Notes under the pieces: generated by a model
Databases searched by the model: none
What the model saw: the letters and a program-made list of their open reading frames with translations, nothing else
Told to the model about the DNA's origin: nothing
IMG/VR virus record: IMGVR_UViG_3300027513_000020
Location: 1-50,830 of that record
DNA length: 50,830 nucleotides
DNA from: a virus
Direction: 5' to 3' (one strand)
In this document: piece after piece, positions 31,372 through 40,055 of the stretch
How the letters are laid out: every line of letters begins with the position of its first letter
How positions within the stretch are numbered: position 1 is the stretch's first letter
Program-made: the position numbers and the translations under genes

Positions 31372-31605
31372 GTGAAGGACTGGCTCACAACGGCAGAGGT
31401 GGGAGCGGCGCTCGGCGTGAGCCGGCGCCGCGTCGCCCGGCTGATTCAGGTCGGGCGCCTGGAGTCCACCCGGGCCGGCGCCATACACCTGATCAGTCCG
31501 GAAGAGGTGAGCCGGTTCGTCCGCGAGCAGGCTGCCGAGGTAGGGACCAAGCCGGGGCCGGCGCCCAACGTATTAAAACGGCAGAACGGAGGCGAGGGTG
31601 CCTGA
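31372..31605 (+). CDS. MerR/excisionase-like HTH protein, first cassette gene
   Basis: 77 residues from the GTG at 31372. LTTAEVGAALGVSRRRVARL, then IQVGRLESTRAGAIHLISPE, is the winged HTH of excisionase/MerR-type 'HTH_17' proteins. It leads the cassette that encodes the methyltransferase-nuclease and overlaps the next gene. A controller protein for the cassette is an attractive inference. An excisionase or general DNA-binding role is possible. The start is fixed by the promoter and HTH boundary rather than a ribosome binding site. Confidence 0.7.
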   Translation: MKDWLTTAEVGAALGVSRRRVARLIQVGRLESTRAGAIHLISPEEVSRFVREQAAEVGTKPGPAPNVLKRQNGGEGA

Positions 31606-32161
31606 AGGCCGCTGCCGGGATTGCCGCCACTGGGACCGCGGGCACGCCGACTTCAACCCCTTCCCGGAGCCGGGACAGCCGGACTACCGGGAACACGGCC
31701 GCTGTGCCCTCGCGGCGACGGAGGGCCGGCAGGTGCATCCCGAGAGCCTGGCGGCCGCCTACGGGCAGGAGGGGAACGCCTGGCTGCTCACGGCGCCCTC
31801 GTTCGGGTGCTGTCAGTGGGCGCCGAAGCTCGTCCTACCGACGCGGACGAGCGATCCCATCCGCGTCGGGGCCGCCTGCCATGTGGACGCCGCGGACCGG
31901 CCGTACGTCGAGGCGAACCTCCCGCGCCTGGACCGACGTCTCCGCGAAGAACTGCTCGGGGACCTCTGGCTGGTGCTGGAGGACTTTACGCTGGAAGTGA
32001 ACCCGGCGCTGGCGGTGACCGTGGAGACGGGGGCCGGCGCCGTCGTGCTGAACGGGCACGCGGCGCCGCCCCTGCCGCCGGGTTTCCGGCCGTCGCTGCT
32101 CTCGGCCTTACTGCGGGCGGTGCGGGAACTCCTCGCTGAACCCCGATCGGTGCAGCCATGA
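31598..32161 (+). CDS. Zinc-motif protein of the cassette
   Basis: 187 residues from a GTG that overlaps the upstream gene; GGAGGCGAGG lies just before it. N-terminal [21 protein letters not shown] and FGCCQWAP form a four-Cys zinc site seen in small phage proteins. The C-terminal 110 residues ([20 protein letters not shown]) are helical and unassigned. The end overlaps the methyltransferase ATG by four bases, so expression is coupled. Function unknown. Confidence 0.6.
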   Translation: MPEGRCRDCRHWDRGHADFNPFPEPGQPDYREHGRCALAATEGRQVHPESLAAAYGQEGNAWLLTAPSFGCCQWAPKLVLPTRTSDPIRVGAACHVDAADRPYVEANLPRLDRRLREELLGDLWLVLEDFTLEVNPALAVTVETGAGAVVLNGHAAPPLPPGFRPSLLSALLRAVRELLAEPRSVQP

Positions 32162-35100
32162 CCCTCGCCGCTTCCCTACCGTCCCTCGCGGACTTCATCC
32201 ACCGCTGGGCCGCCTCCGGCGCCGCGGAGCGCGCCAACTACCAGCTCTTCCTCTCGGAACTGTGCGACGTGCTCGGCGTCCCCCGCCCGGAGCCGACCCG
32301 ACCCGAGGACGAACACAACGCCTACGTGTTCGAGCGGGCCGTTACCTTCCAGAACGGCGACGGCACCACCAGCACCGGCCGGATCGACCTCTACCGCCGC
32401 GCCTGCTTCATCCTGGAGGCGAAGCAGGGCAGCGAGCGGGCCGAGCCCGCTGCGTTGGGCATCAAGGCGAAACCCCGTCGGAAGGGAACCGCGACCCGCG
32501 GCACGCAGGGCTGGGACGACGCCATGCTCGCGGCCCGCGGCCAAGCGGAGCTGTACGCCCGGGCCCTCCCGGCGGAGGAGGGCTGGCCGCCGTTCCTCCT
32601 GGTGGTGGACGTGGGCTACTCGATCGAGCTGTACGCCGACTTCACCCGCTCCGGGAAGACCTACATCCCGTTTCCCGACCCCCGCAGCCACCGCCTCCTG
32701 CTCCGGGACCTGGAGCAGGAGGAGCTGCGGGAGCGGCTCCGGGCGATCTGGCTGGACCCGCTCTCCGTCGATCCGAGCCGGCGCAGCGCCCGCGTCACGC
32801 GGGAAGTAGCGAACCAGCTCGCCGTCCTGGCGAAGTCGCTGGAGGAGAGCGGCCACGCGCCGGAAGCGGCGGCCCAGTTCCTGATGCGCTGCATCTTCAC
32901 GATGTTCGCCGAGGACGTGAAGCTGATCCCCGAGGGCGGCTTCACGGACCTGCTCCACCACATCAGCGACGAAGACGTCGAGCTGTTCCCCGGCCTGGTG
33001 CAGTCCCTCTGGGAGACGATGGCGACCGGCGGCCTGTCGCCCGTGCTCCGGAGAAAGCTGCTCCGGTTCAACGGTGGCCTGTTCGAGGACTGCCAGGCGC
33101 TCCCCCTGACCCGCCAGCAGTTGCTGCTGCTCTCGCAAGCGACCCACGCGGACTGGCGCGACGTGGAGCCGGCGATCTTCGGGACCCTATTGGAGCGGGC
33201 CCTCGATCCCCACGAGCGGCACAAGCTGGGCGCCCACTACACCCCGCGGGCCTACGTGGAGCGGCTGGTGCTGCCGACGCTGGTGGAGCCACTGCGGGAG
33301 GATTGGGAGGCGGTCCGCGTGGCCGCGGTCACGCTGGCGAAGGAAGGGGATCTGCAGAAGGCGGCCGAGCAGGTGAGCGCCTTCCATCGCCGGCTCTGTG
33401 AGGTCCGGGTACTCGATCCGGCCTGCGGCAGCGGCAACTTCCTCTATGTCGCCCTGGAGCACCTCAAGCGCCTGGAAGGCGAGGTGCTGAACACGCTCGA
33501 CAGTTTCGGACAGCGGCGCCTGGACCTGGAAGCCCGCACGCTGACGGTGGATCCGCACCAGCTCCTCGGCCTGGAGATCAACCCGCGGGCTGCCGCGATT
33601 ACGGATCTGGTTCTCTGGATCGGTTACCTGCAGTGGCACTTCCGGACGCGGGGCGAGGCGATGCCGGAAGAGCCGGTCATCAAGCGGTTCCACAACATCG
33701 AGTGTCGGGATGCGGTGTTGGCCTACGACAGCATAGAGGAGGTCCGGGACTCAAATGGCACGTTGGTCACGATCTGGGATCGGAGGACGTTCAAGCAGCA
33801 TCCGGTGACGGGCGAGGCGGTGCCCGACGAGACTGCCCGAGCGCCCTTGCTGCGCTACGTGAACCCTCGCCAGCCTGACTGGCCTGAAGCGGACTTCATC
33901 GTGGGGAATCCGCCGTTTATCGGTAACGCGCGCATGCGTGCCGCTCTCGGCCATGGCTATTCCGAGACGCTCCGCAAGGTCTACCCAGAGGTGCCGGAGA
34001 GCAGCGACTACGTCATGTACTGGTGGGACCGTGCCGCCCTCCTAGTGCGGGCTAGGCAAGCCCGTCGGTTCGGCTTCATCACCACCAACAGCCTTCCTCA
34101 ACCTTTCAACCGGCGAGTAGTCCAACCCCATCTGTCGGCCACAGACCCACTATCACTCGTCATGGCGATCCCGGATCATCCCTGGGTGGACTCAGGCGAT
34201 GGCGCGGCCGTGAGGATCGCCATGACCGTTGCAGAAAGCGGCAATAGCATCGGGCTCCTGCAACGAGTGAGTGCCGAAGCCGCGGGCGATGGGGACGGTC
34301 GCGAGGTTCGGCTGAGCTCTCAATCGGGGAAGATCCTCTCCGACCTTTCTGCCGGTGCCGATATTGCTGGTGCACTGCCGCTCAGGGCCAATGCCGGCAT
34401 GAGCAACCGCGGCGTCGCTCTGCATGGCGCCGGCTTCATAGTGACGCCCGAGGAAGCGGCGTGTCTTGGCCTTGGCCGAATCCCCGGGCTGGAGAACCAC
34501 ATCCGTCTCTACCGCAACGGACGCGACCTGACGGCGCGGCCTCGGAACGCCCTCGTCATTGATCTCTTTGGCCTGAGTGCTGAAGAGGTCCGCGAGTGCT
34601 ATCCCGAGGTCTTCCAATGGGTGCACGACCGCGTGAAGCCTGAGCGGGATCACAACCCGCGGCCGTCCCGGCGTGAGAAGTGGTGGGTATTTGGCGAGCC
34701 AATCAGTACCTTCCGGCCCGCCTTGGCAGGTCCGCGGCGGTACATATCAACGGTAGAAACATCGAAGCACCGGTTCTTCGTCTTCCTCGACGCGGCCATC
34801 CTGCCGGACAACAAGCTCGTGAACATTGCCCTGGATGACGCCTGCTTCCTGGGTATCCTCTCCAGCAAGGTACACGTGACGTGGGCGTTGGCCGCCGGGA
34901 GCCTCCTGGAGGACCGGCCGGTTTACGTCAAGACAACCTGCTTCGAAAGGTTCCCGTTCCCCGACTGCGGTGAGGACGAGAGGGCGCGTATACGCGAGTT
35001 GGGCGAAGCACTGGACGCCCACCGTAAGCGCCAGCAGGCACTCCACCCGAAGCTGACGATGACGGACATGTACAACGTCCTGGAGAAGCTGCGGGCTGGC

Positions 35101-35598
35101 CAGCCGCTGTCGGAGAAGGAGAAGGTGACCCACGAGCAGGGCCTGGTCTCCGTCCTGAAGCAGATCCACGACGACCTCGACCGCGCCGTCTTCGACGCCT
35201 ACGGCTGGCCGACCACGCTGACGGATGAGGAGATCCTGGAGCGGCTCGTGGCGCTGAACGCGGAGCGGGGGCGGGAGGAGAAGGCGGGTCTGGTGCGCTG
35301 GCTGCGTCCTGAGTTCCAGAACCCCCAGGGGACGGGACAGACGGCGCTGGACACGGGCGAGGGCGAGACCGTCACCGCCGTGGCGCCCGTCAAGGACAGA
35401 CTGCCTTGGCCGAAGGAGCTGGCCGAACAGGCGAAGGCCGTCCGCGCGGCTCTGGTGGCACAGGCCGCGGTCACTACCGCGGAACAACTGGCCCGGACCT
35501 TCAAGGGGGCGCGCGTGGATCGGGTGGGCGCTCTGCTGGAAACGCTGGCGTCTCTGGGACAGGCGCGCGAGGTGGAGGAAGGGCGGTACGCGGCCTAA
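32158..35598 (+). CDS. DrmMI/MmeI-like adenine methyltransferase with nuclease motif
   Basis: 1146 residues. The N-terminal region has [16 protein letters not shown], a PD-(D/E)xK pattern with D77 and E87-x-K89. The methyltransferase core carries [11 protein letters not shown] (SAM binding, 420-430) and NPPF (584-587), which together indicate N6-adenine methylation. [20 protein letters not shown] is characteristic of the large class I enzymes of DISARM (DrmMI) and the type IIL MmeI family. Specificity would lie in the central to C-terminal part, where DNA is visibly less GC-rich (about 33.7-34.9 kb). No DISARM helicase genes are nearby. It may restrict rival DNA, protect the phage, or do both. 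Confidence 0.85.
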   Translation: MTLAASLPSLADFIHRWAASGAAERANYQLFLSELCDVLGVPRPEPTRPEDEHNAYVFERAVTFQNGDGTTSTGRIDLYRRACFILEAKQGSERAEPAALGIKAKPRRKGTATRGTQGWDDAMLAARGQAELYARALPAEEGWPPFLLVVDVGYSIELYADFTRSGKTYIPFPDPRSHRLLLRDLEQEELRERLRAIWLDPLSVDPSRRSARVTREVANQLAVLAKSLEESGHAPEAAAQFLMRCIFTMFAEDVKLIPEGGFTDLLHHISDEDVELFPGLVQSLWETMATGGLSPVLRRKLLRFNGGLFEDCQALPLTRQQLLLLSQATHADWRDVEPAIFGTLLERALDPHERHKLGAHYTPRAYVERLVLPTLVEPLREDWEAVRVAAVTLAKEGDLQKAAEQVSAFHRRLCEVRVLDPACGSGNFLYVALEHLKRLEGEVLNTLDSFGQRRLDLEARTLTVDPHQLLGLEINPRAAAITDLVLWIGYLQWHFRTRGEAMPEEPVIKRFHNIECRDAVLAYDSIEEVRDSNGTLVTIWDRRTFKQHPVTGEAVPDETARAPLLRYVNPRQPDWPEADFIVGNPPFIGNARMRAALGHGYSETLRKVYPEVPESSDYVMYWWDRAALLVRARQARRFGFITTNSLPQPFNRRVVQPHLSATDPLSLVMAIPDHPWVDSGDGAAVRIAMTVAESGNSIGLLQRVSAEAAGDGDGREVRLSSQSGKILSDLSAGADIAGALPLRANAGMSNRGVALHGAGFIVTPEEAACLGLGRIPGLENHIRLYRNGRDLTARPRNALVIDLFGLSAEEVRECYPEVFQWVHDRVKPERDHNPRPSRREKWWVFGEPISTFRPALAGPRRYISTVETSKHRFFVFLDAAILPDNKLVNIALDDACFLGILSSKVHVTWALAAGSLLEDRPVYVKTTCFERFPFPDCGEDERARIRELGEALDAHRKRQQALHPKLTMTDMYNVLEKLRAGQPLSEKEKVTHEQGLVSVLKQIHDDLDRAVFDAYGWPTTLTDEEILERLVALNAERGREEKAGLVRWLRPEFQNPQGTGQTALDTGEGETVTAVAPVKDRLPWPKELAEQAKAVRAALVAQAAVTTAEQLARTFKGARVDRVGALLETLASLGQAREVEEGRYAA

Positions 35599-35609
35599 CC
35601 CGGTGCACG

Positions 35610-36569
35610 ATGAAACCAGCTGAACTTGAGGACTGGGCCCTGCGCATCATCGAGCGGCTCAAGGCGGGGCAGCCGCTTGAGGACGACCGGGTAGAGTTGA
35701 AGGCGGACTGGCCGGCGTCCGACGACGGCAGAGCGGCGCGGCGGATCGCTGGCCACGCTAACGCGGCGCGACTGGAGCCGATCCTATGGCTGATCGGGGC
35801 TGACGAAAAGGCTCGCCGGGTTTCGGGCGCCTCCGCCGTCGATCCCGCTTCATGGCTGGCCCAAGTACGGAGGTGGTTCGAGGGCCTCGCTCCGGAGCAG
35901 CAGTGCCTTGCGATCCCGGTAGATGGCGTGTCGGTGGTTGCGTTGCTCTTCGACACCTCCCGCGCGCCATTCGTCATCAAGAACCTGGCGGGTACCTCGG
36001 GCGGTCCGGTCACCCATGAGGTGCCCTTCCGCTCCGGCACCGACACCCGGTCTGCCCGGCGAGCGGATCTGGTGCGCATCCTGGTGCCGATTCAGCGGCT
36101 GCCGGTTGTGGAGGTTCTCGGGGGTTCCCTGGTGGCCCACGATCGAGGACGCGAGCGCGGCGACCCTTCGCCCTCTTGGGGTTGGCAGCTTTTCGTGGAT
36201 CTGTACCTCACGCCGGCCAGCACCGAGCGGTGTGTCATTCCCTTTCACCGCTGCAGCGGGTGGTTCCAGGGGCCGCTCGGGGAGCAAAGGGTGGCCCTTG
36301 ACGAGGTGGAGCTGGGGAGCGTGCGCGACAGCTACATCATCACCTGCCACTCCGAGGTCATTCTGGAGGGGCCGGGATCGGCCTGGCTCAAGGCGACGGC
36401 GGTAACCCCCCAGGAAGCGGAGCCGATGGGTGCCCCCGCTGTACTCCAGCTCGACCTGCTCCCGATCGGCGCGGAGGCCCCAGTTCTAATCCGGGTGGAG
36501 CTCCCCTACAAGGGCCCCAAGCTCGGGGCGACCGGCGAGGACAAAGTCTGGACACTCCCTCAGGCCTAG
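35610..36569 (+). CDS. AlbA_2/Schlafen-like DNA-binding protein
   Basis: 319 residues, eleven bases after the methyltransferase. RVELKADWPASDDGRAARRI, then AGHANAARLEPILWLIGADE, matches the N-terminal AlbA_2 (Schlafen AAA_4-like) domain found in regulators and anti-phage proteins. The rest is beta-rich and unassigned. Pairing with the methyltransferase-nuclease in one operon suggests a helper, regulator or effector of the same system. It is the last cassette gene. No terminator is seen after it. Confidence 0.7.
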   Translation: MKPAELEDWALRIIERLKAGQPLEDDRVELKADWPASDDGRAARRIAGHANAARLEPILWLIGADEKARRVSGASAVDPASWLAQVRRWFEGLAPEQQCLAIPVDGVSVVALLFDTSRAPFVIKNLAGTSGGPVTHEVPFRSGTDTRSARRADLVRILVPIQRLPVVEVLGGSLVAHDRGRERGDPSPSWGWQLFVDLYLTPASTERCVIPFHRCSGWFQGPLGEQRVALDEVELGSVRDSYIITCHSEVILEGPGSAWLKATAVTPQEAEPMGAPAVLQLDLLPIGAEAPVLIRVELPYKGPKLGATGEDKVWTLPQA

Positions 36570-36744
36570 TTCGCGCCGGCCGCCCGACCGTCACCCGCGC
36601 GGGGCCAAAGACGAGGGGAATCACCGTGACCACGTCCTCGGCGCCGTCGCTGGGCGGCTCGGACTGGAGATTCTCGGCCAGCTCCTCGCCGGCATCGTGG
36701 AGGGCGCGGAGGGCGGTGTGGAGCAGCTGCTCGCGGGCGTTCAT
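36388..36744 (-). CDS. Small early protein, 3' end possibly displaced by cassette
   Basis: The ATG at 36744 overlaps the upstream TGA. Residues 1-58 (MNAREQLLHTALRALHDAGE, EDVVTVIPLVFGPARVTVG) look genuine. After about 36570 the frame continues some 60 codons antisense to the AlbA_2-like gene with Arg/Pro/Gly-rich, shadow-like sequence before a stop. The original gene may have been truncated when the cassette inserted. The true C-terminus is uncertain. Confidence 0.5.
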   Translation of the reverse strand: MNAREQLLHTALRALHDAGEELAENLQSEPPSDGAEDVVTVIPLVFGPARVTVGRPARTRPEGVSRLCPRRSPRAWGPCRGAPPGLELGPPRRSGAGRAGVQRGHPSAPLPGGLPPSP

Positions 36745-37058
36745 CGGGAGTCCCCTTCCCCGCTGATGACCACGTCCTCCGCCAGGATCGGGCAGCCGGC
36801 GGCGTCCAGATCCGCGTCCGCCTCCTCCAGGGGGATCCCGAATCGCTCCGAGAGGTGCCGGACGAGGCGCAGGCGCTCCGGCGTCCCGAGCACCGCGAGG
36901 TCGATCAGGTAGACCTCCCGCTCGCCGAGGCCGGGCAGCACGGCCACGTGGGCGACCGGGGAGAGGATCGGCACGTGCCGGCGCAGGAACACCTTCTCCC
37001 AATCGGCGGCCCGCGGCGAGCTCGGGTTGAGGCTCGCCTCAATGAGCTGGCGCTTCAT
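36741..37058 (-). CDS. Hypothetical early protein
   Basis: 105 residues; both ends overlap neighbours by four bases (ATGA). AHVAVLPGLGEREVYLIDLA and RLVRHLSERFGIPLEEADAD, then CPILAEDVVISG, suggest a compact alpha/beta protein. No family is recognised. The operon position is next to an ASCH protein and DNA methyltransferases. Confidence 0.65.
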   Translation of the reverse strand: MKRQLIEASLNPSSPRAADWEKVFLRRHVPILSPVAHVAVLPGLGEREVYLIDLAVLGTPERLRLVRHLSERFGIPLEEADADLDAAGCPILAEDVVISGEGDSR

Positions 37059-37645
37059 CGGACTCCCTCCTGAATCGCCGCCTGCAGGCGGTCGATCACG
37101 GCGCGAGCGCGAGGCACGGTGAGGCCGTTCAGCTCCAGGTTCGCGAGGGAGGCCTCCCATTCCCAGAGTCCGAGGGCGCCCTTCGCCGAGACGGGAAACT
37201 CGAAGCGGTGGACGTCCTCCAGGAACCAGCCGTAGCGGCCCGGGCTGAAGTCACCAAAGGCGCGCTCCGGTGTCCCTTCCGCGGGCAGCCAGTCCGGCAG
37301 GAACTCCGCCCAGCCCGCCGTCGGCCCCGTCGGCCGGCAGTCCGCCAGGCGGACCACCGCGACGACCGCGCCGCGCGGCAGGAGGGCGCCCCAGCCGGAG
37401 TCGCCCGCGGCGATCGCGCGCTGCCGGGCCGGGCTGTTCCGCTGCGAGAGGCAGTAGCCGGCGTCGGAGAGCGCCTTCGCGAAGTAGCCCGTGAAGCACA
37501 GCTCCTGCGCCGCGCGCGGGAACCCCTGCGCGGCGTGGATGGCGAGCAGCCCGCGGTACCGGGTGGACCAGGAGCGCGTCTCTATTCTTTTCTGCCCGTG
37601 GGCCACGAGGGAGGCCCAGGGTTGCGTGAGAGTCAGGGCACGGAT
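37055..37645 (-). CDS. ASCH-domain protein starting at an ATC codon
   Basis: 196 residues. The frame reads I/M-R-A-L-T-L-T-Q-P-W-A-S-L, then KRIETRSWSTRYRGLLAIHA. This is the canonical ASCH N-terminus, normally beginning M-[KR]-A-L-T-L. Here its first codon is ATC at 37645. GGAGG lies exactly six bases upstream and no ATG, GTG or TTG is in frame before the motif. A GTG at 37606 would delete the conserved start. ASCH proteins bind RNA or modified nucleotides. Overlaps the methyltransferase stop by 13 bases. Confidence 0.8.
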   Translation of the reverse strand: MRALTLTQPWASLVAHGQKRIETRSWSTRYRGLLAIHAAQGFPRAAQELCFTGYFAKALSDAGYCLSQRNSPARQRAIAAGDSGWGALLPRGAVVAVVRLADCRPTGPTAGWAEFLPDWLPAEGTPERAFGDFSPGRYGWFLEDVHRFEFPVSAKGALGLWEWEASLANLELNGLTVPRARAVIDRLQAAIQEGVR

Positions 37646-38559
37646 GTCACACCTCCATTCATGATCCCGTCCGCCTCTTCGAAGAGGGAGGGCTGTGCGC
37701 TGCTAAGGGCGGCCGCGGCCGCCGGGTTCGACCACAGACACTCGGTGCGCGGGCGGGCGGCGTCGGCGTGGGTCCGGGTGGCCACCCGTCGCCAGCCCGC
37801 ATAGAGCGCGTCGTACAGCCGCGACGGGTACCCGCTGATCACGACCATGCCCCGGCAGCCGCGCAAGAGGAGCGCGAGCTCCTGGTGCTCCTCGTCCGTC
37901 ATCTCGACGGCGTAGCGGGGCCGAGGGTCCGCGCCGCGCGAGCTGAACGGGTACGGCGGATCCACATAGAAGAGCGTGTCCGGGGCGTCGTGCTGCGGGA
38001 TCAGGCGCCGCGCGTCGATCTGATCGACGAACACGCCCCGCAGCCGCTCCGTGAAGGCCGGAATCACGTCCGGGTACGTGCTCCACTCGCGGGCGGGATG
38101 CGGACCGTGGGTGCCGGGCCGCACGTACTTCCGCCAGCCGTCCCGGTTCCGGGACCCGTCCTGGTTCCGCGTCGTGCAGCAGGCGGAGCTCTTGCCCATG
38201 AAGGCCAGGATTACCAGCCGCCGCGCCCGTTCGACGGGATCCGCCGTCGGCGCGAATGCCGCCTGGAACTCTGCCCGGGCGTAGGGCGTGATCCTCAGGA
38301 GCTGCTCCAGCTTTTGGGCCGTGTCGGGATCCTGCAGCACGCGGAAGAAGTTCACCACGTCGCCGTCGAGGTCGTTGTAGACCTCCCCGAAAGAGCGCGG
38401 CTTGCACATCAGGACCGAGGCGCCGCCCCCATAGGGCTCGACAAAGATCTGATGCGGAGGCAAGTGCGACACAATCCAGCTCGCCAGGCGAAATTTTCCG
38501 CCGTGGAATCTCAGCGCGGGGCGCGCGGGCCGGCTGAGGGCGTGCGGAGGCACGATCAC
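37633..38559 (-). CDS. dam: D12-class DNA adenine N6-methyltransferase
   Basis: 308 residues. FHGGK (18-22, SAM binding), EPYGGGASV (41-49), NDLDGDVVNFFRVLQ (62-76) and catalytic DPPY (200-203) define a Dam/D12 enzyme. It would methylate adenine in phage DNA, often protecting against host restriction or tuning packaging. No partner nuclease is adjacent. Expressed in the early operon; the ATG overlaps the upstream stop. Confidence 0.9.
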   Translation of the reverse strand: MIVPPHALSRPARPALRFHGGKFRLASWIVSHLPPHQIFVEPYGGGASVLMCKPRSFGEVYNDLDGDVVNFFRVLQDPDTAQKLEQLLRITPYARAEFQAAFAPTADPVERARRLVILAFMGKSSACCTTRNQDGSRNRDGWRKYVRPGTHGPHPAREWSTYPDVIPAFTERLRGVFVDQIDARRLIPQHDAPDTLFYVDPPYPFSSRGADPRPRYAVEMTDEEHQELALLLRGCRGMVVISGYPSRLYDALYAGWRRVATRTHADAARPRTECLWSNPAAAAALSSAQPSLFEEADGIMNGGVTSVP

Positions 38560-39593
38560 GCGGGCACCTCCTCGGCCTCTTCGGTCTCGCCCGTCTCCTC
38601 CAGGGCGAACGTCAGTTGCCGCGGCAGCCGGAGCCCCCAGGTGTACCAGGCGCAGGAGAAATAGCCCCCGCCGACCCTTCCCGAGGGGGTCGTGAACTCC
38701 GGCCGGCGGGGCAGGACGAGCAGCTCGACCCCGTGCCGCTCGTAGAGCTGCTGGCGCTCGCGGCCCTCGAGCGCCGTGAGCGGCAAGAGGAGCCCAAACG
38801 GCCGCCCCAGGTCGTAGGCCCGCGCGAGGAAGGCGTCCTTGAGCGAGAAAGGCGGGTTGGTGACGATGAGGTCCCAGGCCTCGGCGGGCGCCCAGCGCAG
38901 GAAGTCCTGGCCCCCGGCGAGGTCACTGCCGATGACCGGATGCCCGGCCTCCCGCAGCACCTCCGCGAGCTGCCCCCGTCCCCACGCGCATTCCCAGATG
39001 GTCGCACCGGCCGGCAGGTAGGGGAGCAGCGGCAGGACGGATGCCCGATCCGTCTGGAAGTGGTCGCTGTGGCCGTAGCCCATCAGGGGCGGGCGGTTGG
39101 ACTGGCCCATCTTGAGCTGCTGGAGACGCTCTGCCTCCTCGAACCGGGCGGCGGCTATGCGCTGCTCGTCCCACCAGGCCCCTTCGCGTTCATCGGCCAC
39201 GTGGCGCACATCAGCCGCCGTCACCCGGCCGTTCCCGCTGCGTTCTTGAGCCTGTTGCCACACCTCGGCCCGCTCACTTGCCGGAACGGACGCCAGTTCC
39301 CGGAGGTGGCTCTCCGGGATGCGCCCGATTTCCCCATTTGGGGAAAGTTCTCTCTCCGTCAACCCCGCCTGAAGCTGACGATAGAGATGAGTCTGGCTCT
39401 GCGCAAACTCCGTGACGACGCATTCGCGCCAGGACGAGTAGCCGAGCACCTCCCAGCCCCGCCGCTCGTAAAGCTCCAGCAGCAGCGCGCGTGCGCCGCC
39501 CATATGGACCTTGATCTTCTCGACGCAGAAACGAGCCTCTTGCGCCAGCATCGGGATCTGAGCCGCGGTCGGCGGCGCCTGGGGGGAGATCAC
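38556..39593 (-). CDS. SAM-dependent methyltransferase with N-terminal DNA-binding-like domain
   Basis: 345 residues from a GTG overlapping the upstream TGA. The N-terminal half (KVHMGGARALLLELYERRGW, GYSSWRECVVTEFAQSQTHL) is helical and resembles replication-initiator or ParB-like HTH regions. The C-terminal half has a SAM-binding region near TIWECAWGRGQLAEVL and TNPPFSLKDAF, the amino-methyltransferase catalytic motif. Probably modifies adenine in DNA. With the D12 enzyme and the cassette enzyme, the phage has three methyltransferases. Confidence 0.75.
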   Translation of the reverse strand: MISPQAPPTAAQIPMLAQEARFCVEKIKVHMGGARALLLELYERRGWEVLGYSSWRECVVTEFAQSQTHLYRQLQAGLTERELSPNGEIGRIPESHLRELASVPASERAEVWQQAQERSGNGRVTAADVRHVADEREGAWWDEQRIAAARFEEAERLQQLKMGQSNRPPLMGYGHSDHFQTDRASVLPLLPYLPAGATIWECAWGRGQLAEVLREAGHPVIGSDLAGGQDFLRWAPAEAWDLIVTNPPFSLKDAFLARAYDLGRPFGLLLPLTALEGRERQQLYERHGVELLVLPRRPEFTTPSGRVGGGYFSCAWYTWGLRLPRQLTFALEETGETEEAEEVPA

Positions 39594-39973
39594 GACAATT
39601 CCGCTATCAATGAATCGACCTCTTCCGTGTGGCGGAACCACTCCCCGTGAATGTGGAGGTGGGTGAGCCGCCGATGACATTCACGTTCCCGCGTCCCCGC
39701 GCCGGGGATAACCGCAAGCAGGACGAGCTTCCCGGGGGCGCCGCACTGGAGTTCGTCCAGACGCACCTCCGGGTCTCGGGAAACGCCGATCTTGACGGCA
39801 TCACCGCATTTTGCGAAGTAAAGCGCCTTGCGACTATGCAGCCGACCCAGCATCTTGTCGGTATTCAAAGCCCGCGCGTAGGCTGCATGAGCGGTTGCCA
39901 GACGAACATCGGCAAGCGCCTCGGCAAACTCTTCTTTCGTCGCAACCCTCTTCTTCGGCTCGTTTCCACTCAC
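39590..39973 (-). CDS. T5orf172/GIY-YIG-like nuclease-fold protein
   Basis: 127 residues from the GTG at 39973, with AAAGGTGG upstream. YFAKCGDAVKIGVSRDPEVR, then LDELQCGAPGKLVLL and GTRERECHRRL, match the T5orf172/MUG113 branch of the GIY-YIG fold. HGEWFRHTEEVDSLI is the usual ending. Starts at 40063 or 40066 are possible but add sequence that does not look coding. Codon use is less GC-rich than in neighbours, hinting at transfer. Probably cuts or nicks DNA. Confidence 0.7.
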   Translation of the reverse strand: MSGNEPKKRVATKEEFAEALADVRLATAHAAYARALNTDKMLGRLHSRKALYFAKCGDAVKIGVSRDPEVRLDELQCGAPGKLVLLAVIPGAGTRERECHRRLTHLHIHGEWFRHTEEVDSLIAELS

Positions 39974-40055
39974 GGCTCCCACCTTTCCCCCGCACACTCC
40001 GCTCTCTCGTGAATGGGCCCGTACGGCCCCTGCTCTTCCCCACTCCGCCGCCGGC

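Noticed and set aside
32158-36569. A complete DISARM system
   Set aside because: Only a DrmMI-like enzyme is present; no helicase (DrmA/DrmD), DrmB or PLD-type nuclease genes are nearby.
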